Source: an uncultured bacterium
Lineage (GTDB): Bacteria; Cyanobacteriota; Vampirovibrionia; Gastranaerophilales; Gastranaerophilaceae
DNA length: 6,301 nt
Assembly (NCBI GenBank): GCA_902464375.1
Contig: CABQIM010000095.1
Span: 1-6,301, forward strand
Direction of reading: 5' to 3'
Below the pieces are notes generated by a model. The model saw only the letters and a list, made by a program, of their open reading frames with translations, searched no databases and had not been told where the DNA came from. The position numbers and the translations under genes were made by a program. Below are positions 1-4,876 of the stretch, piece after piece. Each line of letters begins with the position of its first letter. The stretch's first letter is position 1.

Positions 1-117
1 ATAAATAAAATTGAAAAATTTCTTTCTTGGGGGTATTCATATAAAGAAATTGCAGATTTACTAGATATTTCTATTAGAACAATAAGAAATCTTATGAAGG
101 GCAAAAATAATAAATAA
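1..117 (+). CDS. C-terminal fragment of a helix-turn-helix protein (5' end outside window)
   Basis: Frame 1 is open from the window edge to TAA at 115-117 and gives 38 residues. The pattern GYSYKEIADLLDISIRTIRN is a classic helix-turn-helix: a first helix with KEIADLL, a turn at DIS, and a recognition helix IRTIRNLMK. The protein ends a few residues after the recognition helix (KGKNNK). That is the arrangement of LuxR/NarL-type regulators, sigma-70 region 4 proteins and the C-terminal HTH of serine recombinases. These cannot be told apart here because the diagnostic N-terminal part lies outside the window. It converges on the flagellin gene and shares a terminator with it. Frame and HTH identity are seen directly; DNA binding is inferred from the family; the specific role is unknown. 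Confidence 0.65.
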   Translation: MNKIEKFLSWGYSYKEIADLLDISIRTIRNLMKGKNNK

Positions 118-129
118 TAATTAGTAAAA

Positions 130-152
130 AGGCGGTGGGAAACCCACCGCCT
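130..152. terminator. Bidirectional intrinsic terminator between the HTH gene and flagellin
   Basis: A perfect GC-rich stem, GGCGGTGGG at 131-139 and CCCACCGCC at 143-151, encloses an AAA triloop, with an extra A-T pair at 130/152. On the minus strand it is followed by TTTTTACTAATTATT, a good U-tract, about 67 nt downstream of the flagellin stop. On the plus strand it is followed by TCTTCTTTAT, a weaker pyrimidine tract, 12 nt after the HTH stop. It should end both convergent transcripts, and the stronger side serves flagellin, which is usually highly expressed. Confidence 0.9.
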
Positions 153-218
153 CTTCTTTATAAACCCTAATCAACGAACTTGCATGAAATATTAGTTCTA
201 ACCATAACTCACCTACCA

Positions 219-1274
219 CTATATTAAGTTCAAAGCGATACTTGGAGTTTGGTTTGCTGTTGCTAATAATGTTGCAGAAGCTTGTTGCAAGATTTGTGCT
301 TGGATGTAATTTGAAGATTCTTCTGCTACATCGGTATCTCTCAATGTAGATAGAGATGATGTCAAGTTTTGTGATTGAACATCAATTGCACTAACAGCTG
401 ATTCTACTCTGTTTTGAGCGGCACCAATTGCAGTAACTCTTCTTGAAATTTCATCCATTGCAGTATCAATAAAACCTAACATTGCAGAAGCACCGTATGA
501 GTCTTTTTTGTCAGACAACAAACTATAAGTACCATCCTTGCTACTATATGCTAGACCACTACAAGCCGCTGCAAATGCTTTCAAACCATCTTGAGTATTT
601 AATTTAGCAATATCGCCACCAGCATCTGTTAATAATTTTGACAATTCAACCTCTTCAGTTTGAGGATACTGCGTCTTATCATCAACCTTTTTGTTAACAG
701 TTGTTTTACCACCAGAAAATAATGCACTGATTTTTGCACTTGAGAACAATGATACATCAAGGTTGATTACACTGTTTGCTTCAGAATACAAGCCAACTTG
801 TAAATTAATACCATTTTTAGTCATGCCTGTACCTTTTGGGTTACCATCATCAATGTAAGACATCAATTTAATACCATTAAATTCTGAGTTTGCTGCAATA
901 CGGTCAACTTCTTGTAATCTTGCATAAACTTCTGATTGAATTGCCTTTAAAGATGAAGAACCATAAGTTCCGTTAGCAGCTTGTTCGGTCAAATCTCTGA
1001 TTCTTTGTAAGTGGTCAGTCAACAAACCATAGCTTTGTTCTGCAGTTGTTAATAAGTCTGCACCGGTAGCAGCATTATCAGCAGCGACATCCAGTGTACT
1101 TATTTGGGTATTCCATCTGTTAGCAATAGAATAACCAGCAGCGTTATCTTTTGCGTGATTAATTTTGTAGCCTGTTGTCATTCTTTCGATAGAAGTGTTC
1201 AAGCTGTTCGTCGCACTACTCAAATTTCTTTGAGTGATAATTGACGAAATGTTTGTGTTGATTGTGAGTGACAT
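219..1274 (-). CDS. fliC: Flagellin, filament structural protein
   Basis: The 351-residue product is the flagellar filament subunit, exported by the flagellar type III apparatus and polymerised outside the cell. Residues 1-140 are the conserved N-terminal D0/D1 region: MSLTINTNISSI, the RMTTGYKINHAKDNAAGYSIA segment, and the LQRIRDLTEQ/SEFNGIKL segment. Residues about 262-351 are the C-terminal D1/D0 region, with AAQNRVESAV, QAQILQQAS and LLATANQTP near the end. The middle (about 141-261) is variable and short, so this is a compact flagellin with only a small outer domain; it carries one cysteine (C238), uncommon in flagellins. The reading frame continues upstream to another ATG at 1340. I chose ATG at 1274 because flagellins begin MxxxINTN and because AAAGGAG lies 8 nt before it. 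The gene is monocistronic, ends at a strong terminator, and has a long structured leader. Confidence 0.97.
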   Translation of the reverse strand: MSLTINTNISSIITQRNLSSATNSLNTSIERMTTGYKINHAKDNAAGYSIANRWNTQISTLDVAADNAATGADLLTTAEQSYGLLTDHLQRIRDLTEQAANGTYGSSSLKAIQSEVYARLQEVDRIAANSEFNGIKLMSYIDDGNPKGTGMTKNGINLQVGLYSEANSVINLDVSLFSSAKISALFSGGKTTVNKKVDDKTQYPQTEEVELSKLLTDAGGDIAKLNTQDGLKAFAAACSGLAYSSKDGTYSLLSDKKDSYGASAMLGFIDTAMDEISRRVTAIGAAQNRVESAVSAIDVQSQNLTSSLSTLRDTDVAEESSNYIQAQILQQASATLLATANQTPSIALNLI

Positions 1275-1282
1275 AGTTGGAT

Positions 1283-1289
1283 CTCCTTT
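1283..1289 (-). promoter_or_regulatory. Shine-Dalgarno of flagellin, fixes the start codon
   Basis: The minus strand reads AAAGGAG ending 8 nt before ATG 1274. This supports the internal ATG over the in-frame ATG 66 nt upstream, which would add a 22-residue tail atypical of flagellins. The GGA within this site is also the expected second contact point if a CsrA-like protein binds the leader. Confidence 0.9.
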
Positions 1290-1319
1290 CTCTCTTTCTC
1301 GATACGTACTTAAATTAGC

Positions 1320-1336
1320 TGCACAATCCTTGTGCA
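1320..1336 (-). promoter_or_regulatory. Leader hairpin with GGA loop, CsrA-site-like
   Basis: On the flagellin sense strand TGCACAA and TTGTGCA form a perfect 7-bp stem around a GGA triloop (1327-1329). The core ACAAGGAT closely resembles the known CsrA-binding consensus RUACARGGAUGU, whose GGA sits in a hairpin loop. The loop GGA is about 41 nt upstream of the GGA inside the Shine-Dalgarno. In Bacillus, CsrA represses flagellin (hag) translation through one leader site and one site over the Shine-Dalgarno. The hairpin is seen directly; CsrA binding is inferred, and no csrA gene is in this window. Confidence 0.45.
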
Positions 1337-1429
1337 ACACAATATGTTACTCATGCCCAATTTGGGACTTTTTTTGCGTAGTTGTCCTGTGACTGTTTCT
1401 TTCTTTAGAAAAATACAGCCTAACTAAGC

Positions 1430-1446
1430 CTGTGATTAAATCACAG
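1430..1446. other. Perfect palindrome CTGTGATT-A-AATCACAG
   Basis: Two 8-bp arms flank a single central base. As DNA it looks like a dimeric-regulator operator with TGTGA/TCACA half sites, but the half-site gap is 5 bp rather than the 6 bp of CRP-family sites. As RNA it forms a 7-bp stem with a 3-nt loop. On the plus strand it is followed by TTTTTATT, so it could also act as a weak plus-strand terminator. It lies in the flagellin leader about 155 nt before the start codon. Confidence 0.4.
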
Positions 1447-1581
1447 TTTTTATTCTCTCCTTATTTTTTGATATGCACTTTCTAGAGCATTATTCGTACT
1501 CTATATTTTTCTCTTCCTGAGAACTTGTAATTTTTCCAACAAGTTTTACCCTTGATTAATTTAACGATTTCCTACACATTT

Positions 1582-1610
1582 TTCATAAGCTTACTGACAT
1601 CCTTTGTCAA
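1582..1610 (-). promoter_or_regulatory. Candidate sigma-70-type promoter for flagellin
   Basis: The minus strand has an exact TTGACA at 1610-1605, a 17-bp spacer, and TATGAA at 1587-1582 (4 of 6 to TATAAT). The start would be near 1575, giving a leader of about 300 nt. No convincing flagellar sigma-28 promoter (TAAA-N15-GCCGATA) was found closer to the gene, so the true promoter could still be a diverged flagellar one nearer the start codon. Confidence 0.4.
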
Positions 1611-1944
1611 TTTATCACTTATTCAAAACATACATTCCTTGTATTTACTTGTTAGATTTGTGATATATACTTCTTACAATAACATTATTGCTTCACGATA
1701 TAACAAAAGTAAACTGTTTGTTGTTATTTTTTTACAAATCTTTATAAAAATTAAATAATTTTAACAAAACTAAAACGGGGTATCACTTTATTGGCATAAG
1801 TTTGCAGCGTTTTAAAGATAGAAAAGTTTTGTATCTTTTTGTTTAAAATTTTGATGATATTATAGCCATTTTGAACTTTTTTGCTTAATAGAATTTTATT
1901 CAATTCAATTAATACCCACTCGCATTCGTACTGTTCACGTGTTG
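1611..1944. other. AT-rich intergenic stretch with no supported gene
   Basis: This is the middle of the roughly 990-bp gap between flagellin and the glycosyltransferase. It is very AT-rich with T and A runs. I see no ribosome binding site followed by a plausible protein, and no tRNA-like fold. The only specific items are an HLR1-like direct repeat at 1731-1748 and the 9-mer ATTCGTACT at 1924-1932, which also occurs at 1492-1500 in the flagellin leader. Confidence 0.6.
1731..1748 (+). promoter_or_regulatory. HLR1-like direct repeat (possible RpaB-type site)
   Basis: TTTACAAA, 2 bp, then TTTATAAA matches the published cyanobacterial RpaB site (two (G/T)TTACA(A/T)(A/T) units 2 bp apart) at all but one defined position. 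It is noted because an RpaB homologue is encoded in the same window. In sequence this AT-rich such a match can arise by chance, and no gene starts close by, so support is weak. Confidence 0.2.
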
Positions 1945-2062
1945 TGTCTACAAGCGTAGCCCTCTACCTCACCCTTTACACCACACTTACTAGCTTGTAA
2001 GTCCACATACCAACCGGTTAGTGAAGCAAGAAATCTCCTGCTAGGAGAGGGAATGCGCCATA
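1945..2062. repeat. Fragments of the same intergenic repeat family
   Basis: TGTCTACAAGCGTAG at 1945-1959 resembles the end of copy B (TGTCTACGTACGTAG, 2245-2259). CTTGTAAGTCCACATA from 1994 resembles the start of copy A (CTTGTAAGTTCATATT). Between and after these lie an inverted repeat ACTTAC/GTAAGT (1985-2002), the 8-bp palindrome AACCGGTT (2012-2019), and a 6-bp hairpin TCTCCT-GCT-AGGAGA (2034-2048). The block is visibly richer in G and C than its flanks. I read it as one or more decayed units; it encodes no recognisable protein. Confidence 0.45.
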
Positions 2063-2149
2063 CTTGTAAGTTCATATTTGAGGCGAAGCGTATAGTTTTT
2101 AAACAATATTGTAATTTTCATCAAGCAGCCGACCCAATGTCTACGTACG
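2063..2149. repeat. Intergenic repeat, copy A
   Basis: This unit begins CTTGTAAGTTC and ends ATGTCTACGTACG. It aligns with copy B at about 80 percent identity over 88 columns with one single-base gap (hand alignment). Shared blocks include TTTGAGGCG, TAGTTTTTAAAC, ATCAAG and the last 13 bases. Both strands carry stops in all useful frames, so it is not a coding remnant that I can recognise. Confidence 0.75.
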
Positions 2150-2168
2150 AGATTAAATGAACATTAAG

Positions 2169-2259
2169 CTTGTAACTTCGCTTTTGAGGCGGAGCGTGTA
2201 GTTTTTAAACTATTTTGTAGATTTTATCAAGGAGCCGATAGTTATGTCTACGTACGTAG
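2169..2259. repeat. Intergenic repeat, copy B, ending in a perfect palindrome
   Basis: This second unit starts 106 bp after copy A. It ends in CTACGTACGTAG (2248-2259), a perfect 12-bp palindrome placed 3 bp beyond the glycosyltransferase stop codon. A hairpin CTTCGC-TTTTGAG-GCGGAG (with one G-U pair) can form near its start, but copy A does not keep this pairing. TAGTTT-TT-AAACTA in the middle is also palindromic. The element may sit in the 3' untranslated part of the glycosyltransferase message; no U-tract terminator is seen here. Confidence 0.75.
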
Positions 2260-2262
2260 TAC

Positions 2263-3192
2263 CTAGAAGTTTATTCTTTCTTTTTCGATAACTAAAGGTT
2301 TCTTTTCTGCAAAACGACAAAGCATGATTACATATTCGCCAATCAATCCGATTCCTAAAATCTGTACAAATAATAAGAAATAAAGAGATAACATTTTCTT
2401 AGGAATAATGAAATTTGTGTAACCTATGTAGCAAATTAGACTCAAAACAATCATTGCAAAAGTTATAATTGTTCCAAAAAATCCTATCATTGCAAGAATA
2501 TGAACGGGAACCTTAGTGGTTCTTGTTAAGCCAAGCATGCCGTTGTTCCAAAGCGTCATAAGATTAGCCTTATCAACCCCATTTTTTCTTTCAGGCTCAT
2601 CAAAATCAAGAATTTTCATAGAAAATCCCATATCCAAAACAGCACCCCTAAAATAAGGATATGGGTCATGAAGTTCTTTCAATTTATCCATGACTTTTTT
2701 GTCATAGAGTCCAAAACCTTTATAATTACTGACTAAGGTTGCTCCTTCATCTTTCATTAAATCAAGAGCAAAATAGTAGAACTTGCGTAATAGATTTAAA
2801 AAAGAAAAACTTCTTTTTTCGTATTTTCGTGCGATAACAACATCGCAGCCTTTTTCCCAATTTTCGATAAAATCATTAATCATTTCCGGTGGGTCTTGCA
2901 AATCTGAAGCTAAATATATTACTGCATCAGAATTTGTTTGCTGCATAGCATAATTTGTAGATTTTATATGACCAAAGTTTCTGGAATTAAAAATCAATTT
3001 TACACGTTTATCATCTGCTGCAATTTTTCTTAGTTCGTCTTGAGTGAAATCAGTTGAAGCATTGTCAATGACAATAATTTCAAACTCGTATTTATTTAAG
3101 TATTTTTCTGTAACTTTATTAAGTTCTCTATACAAAACCGGAATATTATCTTCTTCATTAAAACAAGAAGTAACAATGCTAATTTTTTTCAT
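2263..3192 (-). CDS. Membrane-anchored family 2 glycosyltransferase (DPM1/GtrB/ArnC type)
   Basis: The 309-residue protein is predicted to transfer a sugar from a nucleotide donor to a polyprenyl-phosphate carrier at the inner face of the cytoplasmic membrane. The GT-A fold starts at SIVTSCFNEEDNI (5-17), with the first acidic site in VIDNASTD (D43). The metal and donor motif is SDLQDPPE (D97, D100), the signature of the DPM1/GtrB group. RKNGVDKANL (202-211) occupies the conserved R-x-x-G-x-(S/D)-K loop. Two membrane helices follow at about 229-257 and 266-291, with a short basic tail, as in GtrB/YfdH. GAGG lies 4 nt before the ATG. It is divergent from the dehydrogenase and appears to be transcribed alone. 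Sugar and final acceptor (O-antigen, teichoic-like polymer, lipid or protein) cannot be read from sequence. Confidence 0.92.
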   Translation of the reverse strand: MKKISIVTSCFNEEDNIPVLYRELNKVTEKYLNKYEFEIIVIDNASTDFTQDELRKIAADDKRVKLIFNSRNFGHIKSTNYAMQQTNSDAVIYLASDLQDPPEMINDFIENWEKGCDVVIARKYEKRSFSFLNLLRKFYYFALDLMKDEGATLVSNYKGFGLYDKKVMDKLKELHDPYPYFRGAVLDMGFSMKILDFDEPERKNGVDKANLMTLWNNGMLGLTRTTKVPVHILAMIGFFGTIITFAMIVLSLICYIGYTNFIIPKKMLSLYFLLFVQILGIGLIGEYVIMLCRFAEKKPLVIEKERINF

Positions 3193-3225
3193 ATTTCCTC
3201 TTTTATTACACGTAATCCCAATCTG

Positions 3226-3234
3226 ATATTAACA
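3226..3234 (-). promoter_or_regulatory. Candidate extended -10 promoter of the glycosyltransferase
   Basis: The minus strand reads TGTTAATAT, an extended -10 (TGnTAATAT), about 34 bp before the start codon, predicting a leader of roughly 27 nt. The -35 position 17 bp further up (TTCTAC) is weak. On the other strand the same bases contain TTAACA, a possible -35 for the dehydrogenase with TAGAAT at 3250-3255, but the 15-bp spacing is short. Confidence 0.35.
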
Positions 3235-3243
3235 TAAATTGCC

Positions 3244-3279
3244 TGTTTGTAGAATAGTTTTAAATCTTGTTTACAAACA
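3244..3279. promoter_or_regulatory. Inverted repeat TGTTTGTA-N20-TACAAACA upstream of the dehydrogenase
   Basis: Perfect 8-bp arms at 3244-3251 and 3272-3279 lie in the divergent promoter region. The right arm also overlaps the near-palindrome TGTTTACAAACA. The position suits an operator for one or both divergent genes, or a leader hairpin just before the dehydrogenase ribosome binding site (3291-3296). It does not match the standard Rex site often found before lactate dehydrogenase genes. Confidence 0.4.
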
Positions 3280-3290
3280 TACTTTATAAA

Positions 3291-3296
3291 AAGGAG
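3291..3296 (+). promoter_or_regulatory. Shine-Dalgarno of the dehydrogenase, fixes the start
   Basis: AAGGAG lies 9 nt before ATG 3306. The frame is open upstream to an ATG at 3267, but that start has no ribosome binding site and would add 13 residues absent from the family. Confidence 0.9.
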
Positions 3297-3305
3297 ATTT
3301 TTAGA

Positions 3306-4316
3306 ATGAAAATGTTAATGTTTGACTTTAGAGAGAGCGAAAAAGAATTTTTTGAAAAGAATGAATTCATTGATTTTGATATAACATTTTTTAGCGAACC
3401 GTTGGACGATATGACTAAACTCACAGAAGACCAAAAAAATGAAACATCGCTAATAAGTGCTTACAGAAGCTCAAACTTAACAGCAAAAGTTCTAAATCAA
3501 TTTAAAAATCTTAGAATAATCGCAACTCGTAGTTACGGTTATGGTCATATTGATATTGACTATTGTATTGAACATAATATTGCTGTACTTAATGTAGAAA
3601 ACTATGGTGAAGAAGGTGTTGCAGAATACACAATCGGCTTAATGATAGCACTCGTTAGAAATATGATTTCTGCAATTATAGATCTGAAAAATCACAAAAT
3701 AAACTACGAAAAATACGAAGGTCGTAGTTTAAATAACATGACATTAGGAATTGTCGGCTGCGGAGAAGTAGGAGTTTTGGTTTCGAAAATTGCACATTTT
3801 TTAGGCATGCATGTTTTGATTTATTCTTACATGCAAAACCCGAAAGCCGCCAACTATTGTGAGTTTGTAGATTTTGAGAGATTGCTTAAAGAATCTGATA
3901 TTATATCATTACATATTCCTAGTTCACCGGATAATTATCATATGCTTGGTGCTGATGAATTTGATAAAATGAAAGATGGTGTTTATATCGTTAATACAGC
4001 AAGAGGAGCTTTGATTGATATAAGAGCTTTGTACGATAATTTGATAAAAGGAAAAGTCAAAGGCGCAGCACTTGATGTTATGGAATGTGAATTTTTATCA
4101 ACTCATCCTGGAGAAATTACTGATGCAATAAAAGATTCTAAATCTGATTGTGTTGAAATTGCACTTGTCACACAAAAATTATTTAACCTTGATAATGTAA
4201 TCATGACGCCGCATATCGGATATAATACGCATTGTTCTGTCAATTATTTGCTGGAACAAACATTCTATAATATTAGAGATTATTTAAAAGGTATTTATTC
4301 TAATAGGGTTTGTTAA
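3306..4316 (+). CDS. D-isomer-specific 2-hydroxyacid dehydrogenase, D-lactate-dehydrogenase-like
   Basis: The 336-residue enzyme should reversibly reduce a 2-oxoacid to the D-2-hydroxyacid, in the simplest case pyruvate to D-lactate, as a cytoplasmic NAD(P)-linked fermentation step. The substrate loop ATRSYGYGHID is at 73-83, and NYGEEGVAEYT (99-109) is the hinge typical of D-lactate enzymes. The Rossmann GIVGCGEVG (148-156) gives GxGxxG. All three catalytic residues are present: R233 in NTARGALID, E260 in ALDVMECE, and H303 in TPHIGYNT. Length and the roughly 40-residue segment between E260 and H303 match bacterial D-lactate dehydrogenases. The usual acidic residue after the second Rossmann strand, which selects NAD over NADP, is replaced by S174 (LIYSYMQ). 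panD follows 74 nt downstream with no terminator between, so cotranscription is likely. Exact substrate is not proven; glyoxylate, 2-oxoisocaproate or ketopantoate remain possible. Confidence 0.9.
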   Translation: MKMLMFDFRESEKEFFEKNEFIDFDITFFSEPLDDMTKLTEDQKNETSLISAYRSSNLTAKVLNQFKNLRIIATRSYGYGHIDIDYCIEHNIAVLNVENYGEEGVAEYTIGLMIALVRNMISAIIDLKNHKINYEKYEGRSLNNMTLGIVGCGEVGVLVSKIAHFLGMHVLIYSYMQNPKAANYCEFVDFERLLKESDIISLHIPSSPDNYHMLGADEFDKMKDGVYIVNTARGALIDIRALYDNLIKGKVKGAALDVMECEFLSTHPGEITDAIKDSKSDCVEIALVTQKLFNLDNVIMTPHIGYNTHCSVNYLLEQTFYNIRDYLKGIYSNRVC

Positions 4317-4390
4317 TAACAAATACAAATTTACCACTCAATTCTGGATTTATAACTTTTACCGTGCTAATATATTTAGGCGAGGTAGAT

Positions 4391-4744
4391 ATGTTAAGAC
4401 AGTTTTTAAATTCAAAAATACACAGAGCCACAGTTACAGATGCTAATTTAAACTACGTTGGCTCTATTACTATAGACGAAGATTTTTTAGAAAAAGCTAA
4501 TATTTTAGAGTGGGAAAAAGTTGAAATTTTAAACATCAATAATGGAGAAAGATTCCAAACTTATGTTATTAAAGGCGCTAGAGGTTCAAAATGTTTCTGT
4601 TTGAATGGCGCTGCTGCAAGAAAAGCACAAGTCGGCGATAAAATCATTATTGTTACTTATGCTGATTTAACTCCGGAAGAAATTAAAACTCATAAACCAA
4701 CAATTGTACAAGTTGGCGAAAACAATACTATTGTCAGGCAATAG
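4391..4744 (+). CDS. panD: Aspartate 1-decarboxylase precursor
   Basis: The 117-residue protein converts L-aspartate to beta-alanine, the amine half of pantothenate, and so feeds coenzyme A synthesis. It is made as a proenzyme that self-cleaves at Gly24-Ser25 (YVGSITID), leaving a pyruvoyl group on the new N-terminus. Position for position it keeps the Escherichia coli active-site set: K9, Y22, G24, S25, R54, T57, Y58 and N72, with NGAAA at 72-76 and VGDKIIIV near the end. The start at 4391 puts the cleavage site at its standard number and has GAGGT 4 nt upstream; the longer frame from 4310 overlaps the dehydrogenase end and lacks family support. It probably shares a transcript with the upstream dehydrogenase, though a weak extended -10 (TGCTAATAT, 4365-4373) just before it could give a short-leader transcript. 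Confidence 0.98.
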   Translation: MLRQFLNSKIHRATVTDANLNYVGSITIDEDFLEKANILEWEKVEILNINNGERFQTYVIKGARGSKCFCLNGAAARKAQVGDKIIIVTYADLTPEEIKTHKPTIVQVGENNTIVRQ

Positions 4745-4763
4745 TACCCCTACTAAACTTTTC

Positions 4764-4814
4764 AAAAAAAAGAAGAAAAAATTCACAATAAGTACACGCA
4801 ACATGGGTGTGAAT
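4764..4814 (-). terminator. Intrinsic terminator of the secreted-protein gene
   Basis: On the minus strand ATTCACA (4814-4808) pairs with TGTGAAT (4787-4781) across a 20-nt loop. The pyrimidine tract TTTTTCTTCTTTTTTTT follows at once (4780-4764). The stem is short and AT-rich, but the U-tract is strong. It lies about 65 nt past the stop codon. For panD the plus-strand reading has no T-run after the stem, so no separate panD terminator is apparent in this gap. Confidence 0.6.
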
Positions 4815-4876
4815 ATTGATAAGAACGAATATTATGAGATTAAACTCTCAAATTCTGCTTATCCAGAAAGGGGACT

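Noticed and set aside
1..1340. Flagellin phase variation by a serine invertase encoded at the left edge
   Set aside because: The HTH fragment could be the end of a serine recombinase, but no inverted recombination sites flank the flagellin gene or its promoter, and the fragment is too short to identify.
1552..1758. Open reading frame of 68 codons on the plus strand, hydrophobic
   Set aside because: It begins with TTG, has no ribosome binding site, and consists of AT-driven Ile/Leu/Phe/Tyr/Ser composition with no recognisable pattern. It also overlaps the candidate flagellin promoter on the other strand.
1792..1805. TGGCATAAGTTTGC resembling a sigma-54 promoter
   Set aside because: The GG and GC elements are separated by 9 bp rather than the required 10, and no plus-strand gene follows.
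1945..2259. Possible CRISPR array in the repeat block
   Set aside because: Only two good units of about 88 bp and 80 percent identity, with irregular fragments. CRISPR repeats are 23-47 bp, near-identical and evenly spaced, and no cas gene is present.
2063..2259. Repeat block as remnant of a protein-coding gene or insertion sequence
   Set aside because: Translation of both copies in minus-strand frames gives stops at different places and no transposase motif; conservation does not follow codon periodicity.
3044..3226. Open reading frame of 60 codons on the plus strand
   Set aside because: It is antisense to the N-terminal coding region of the glycosyltransferase, which has clear family motifs; this frame is a shadow.
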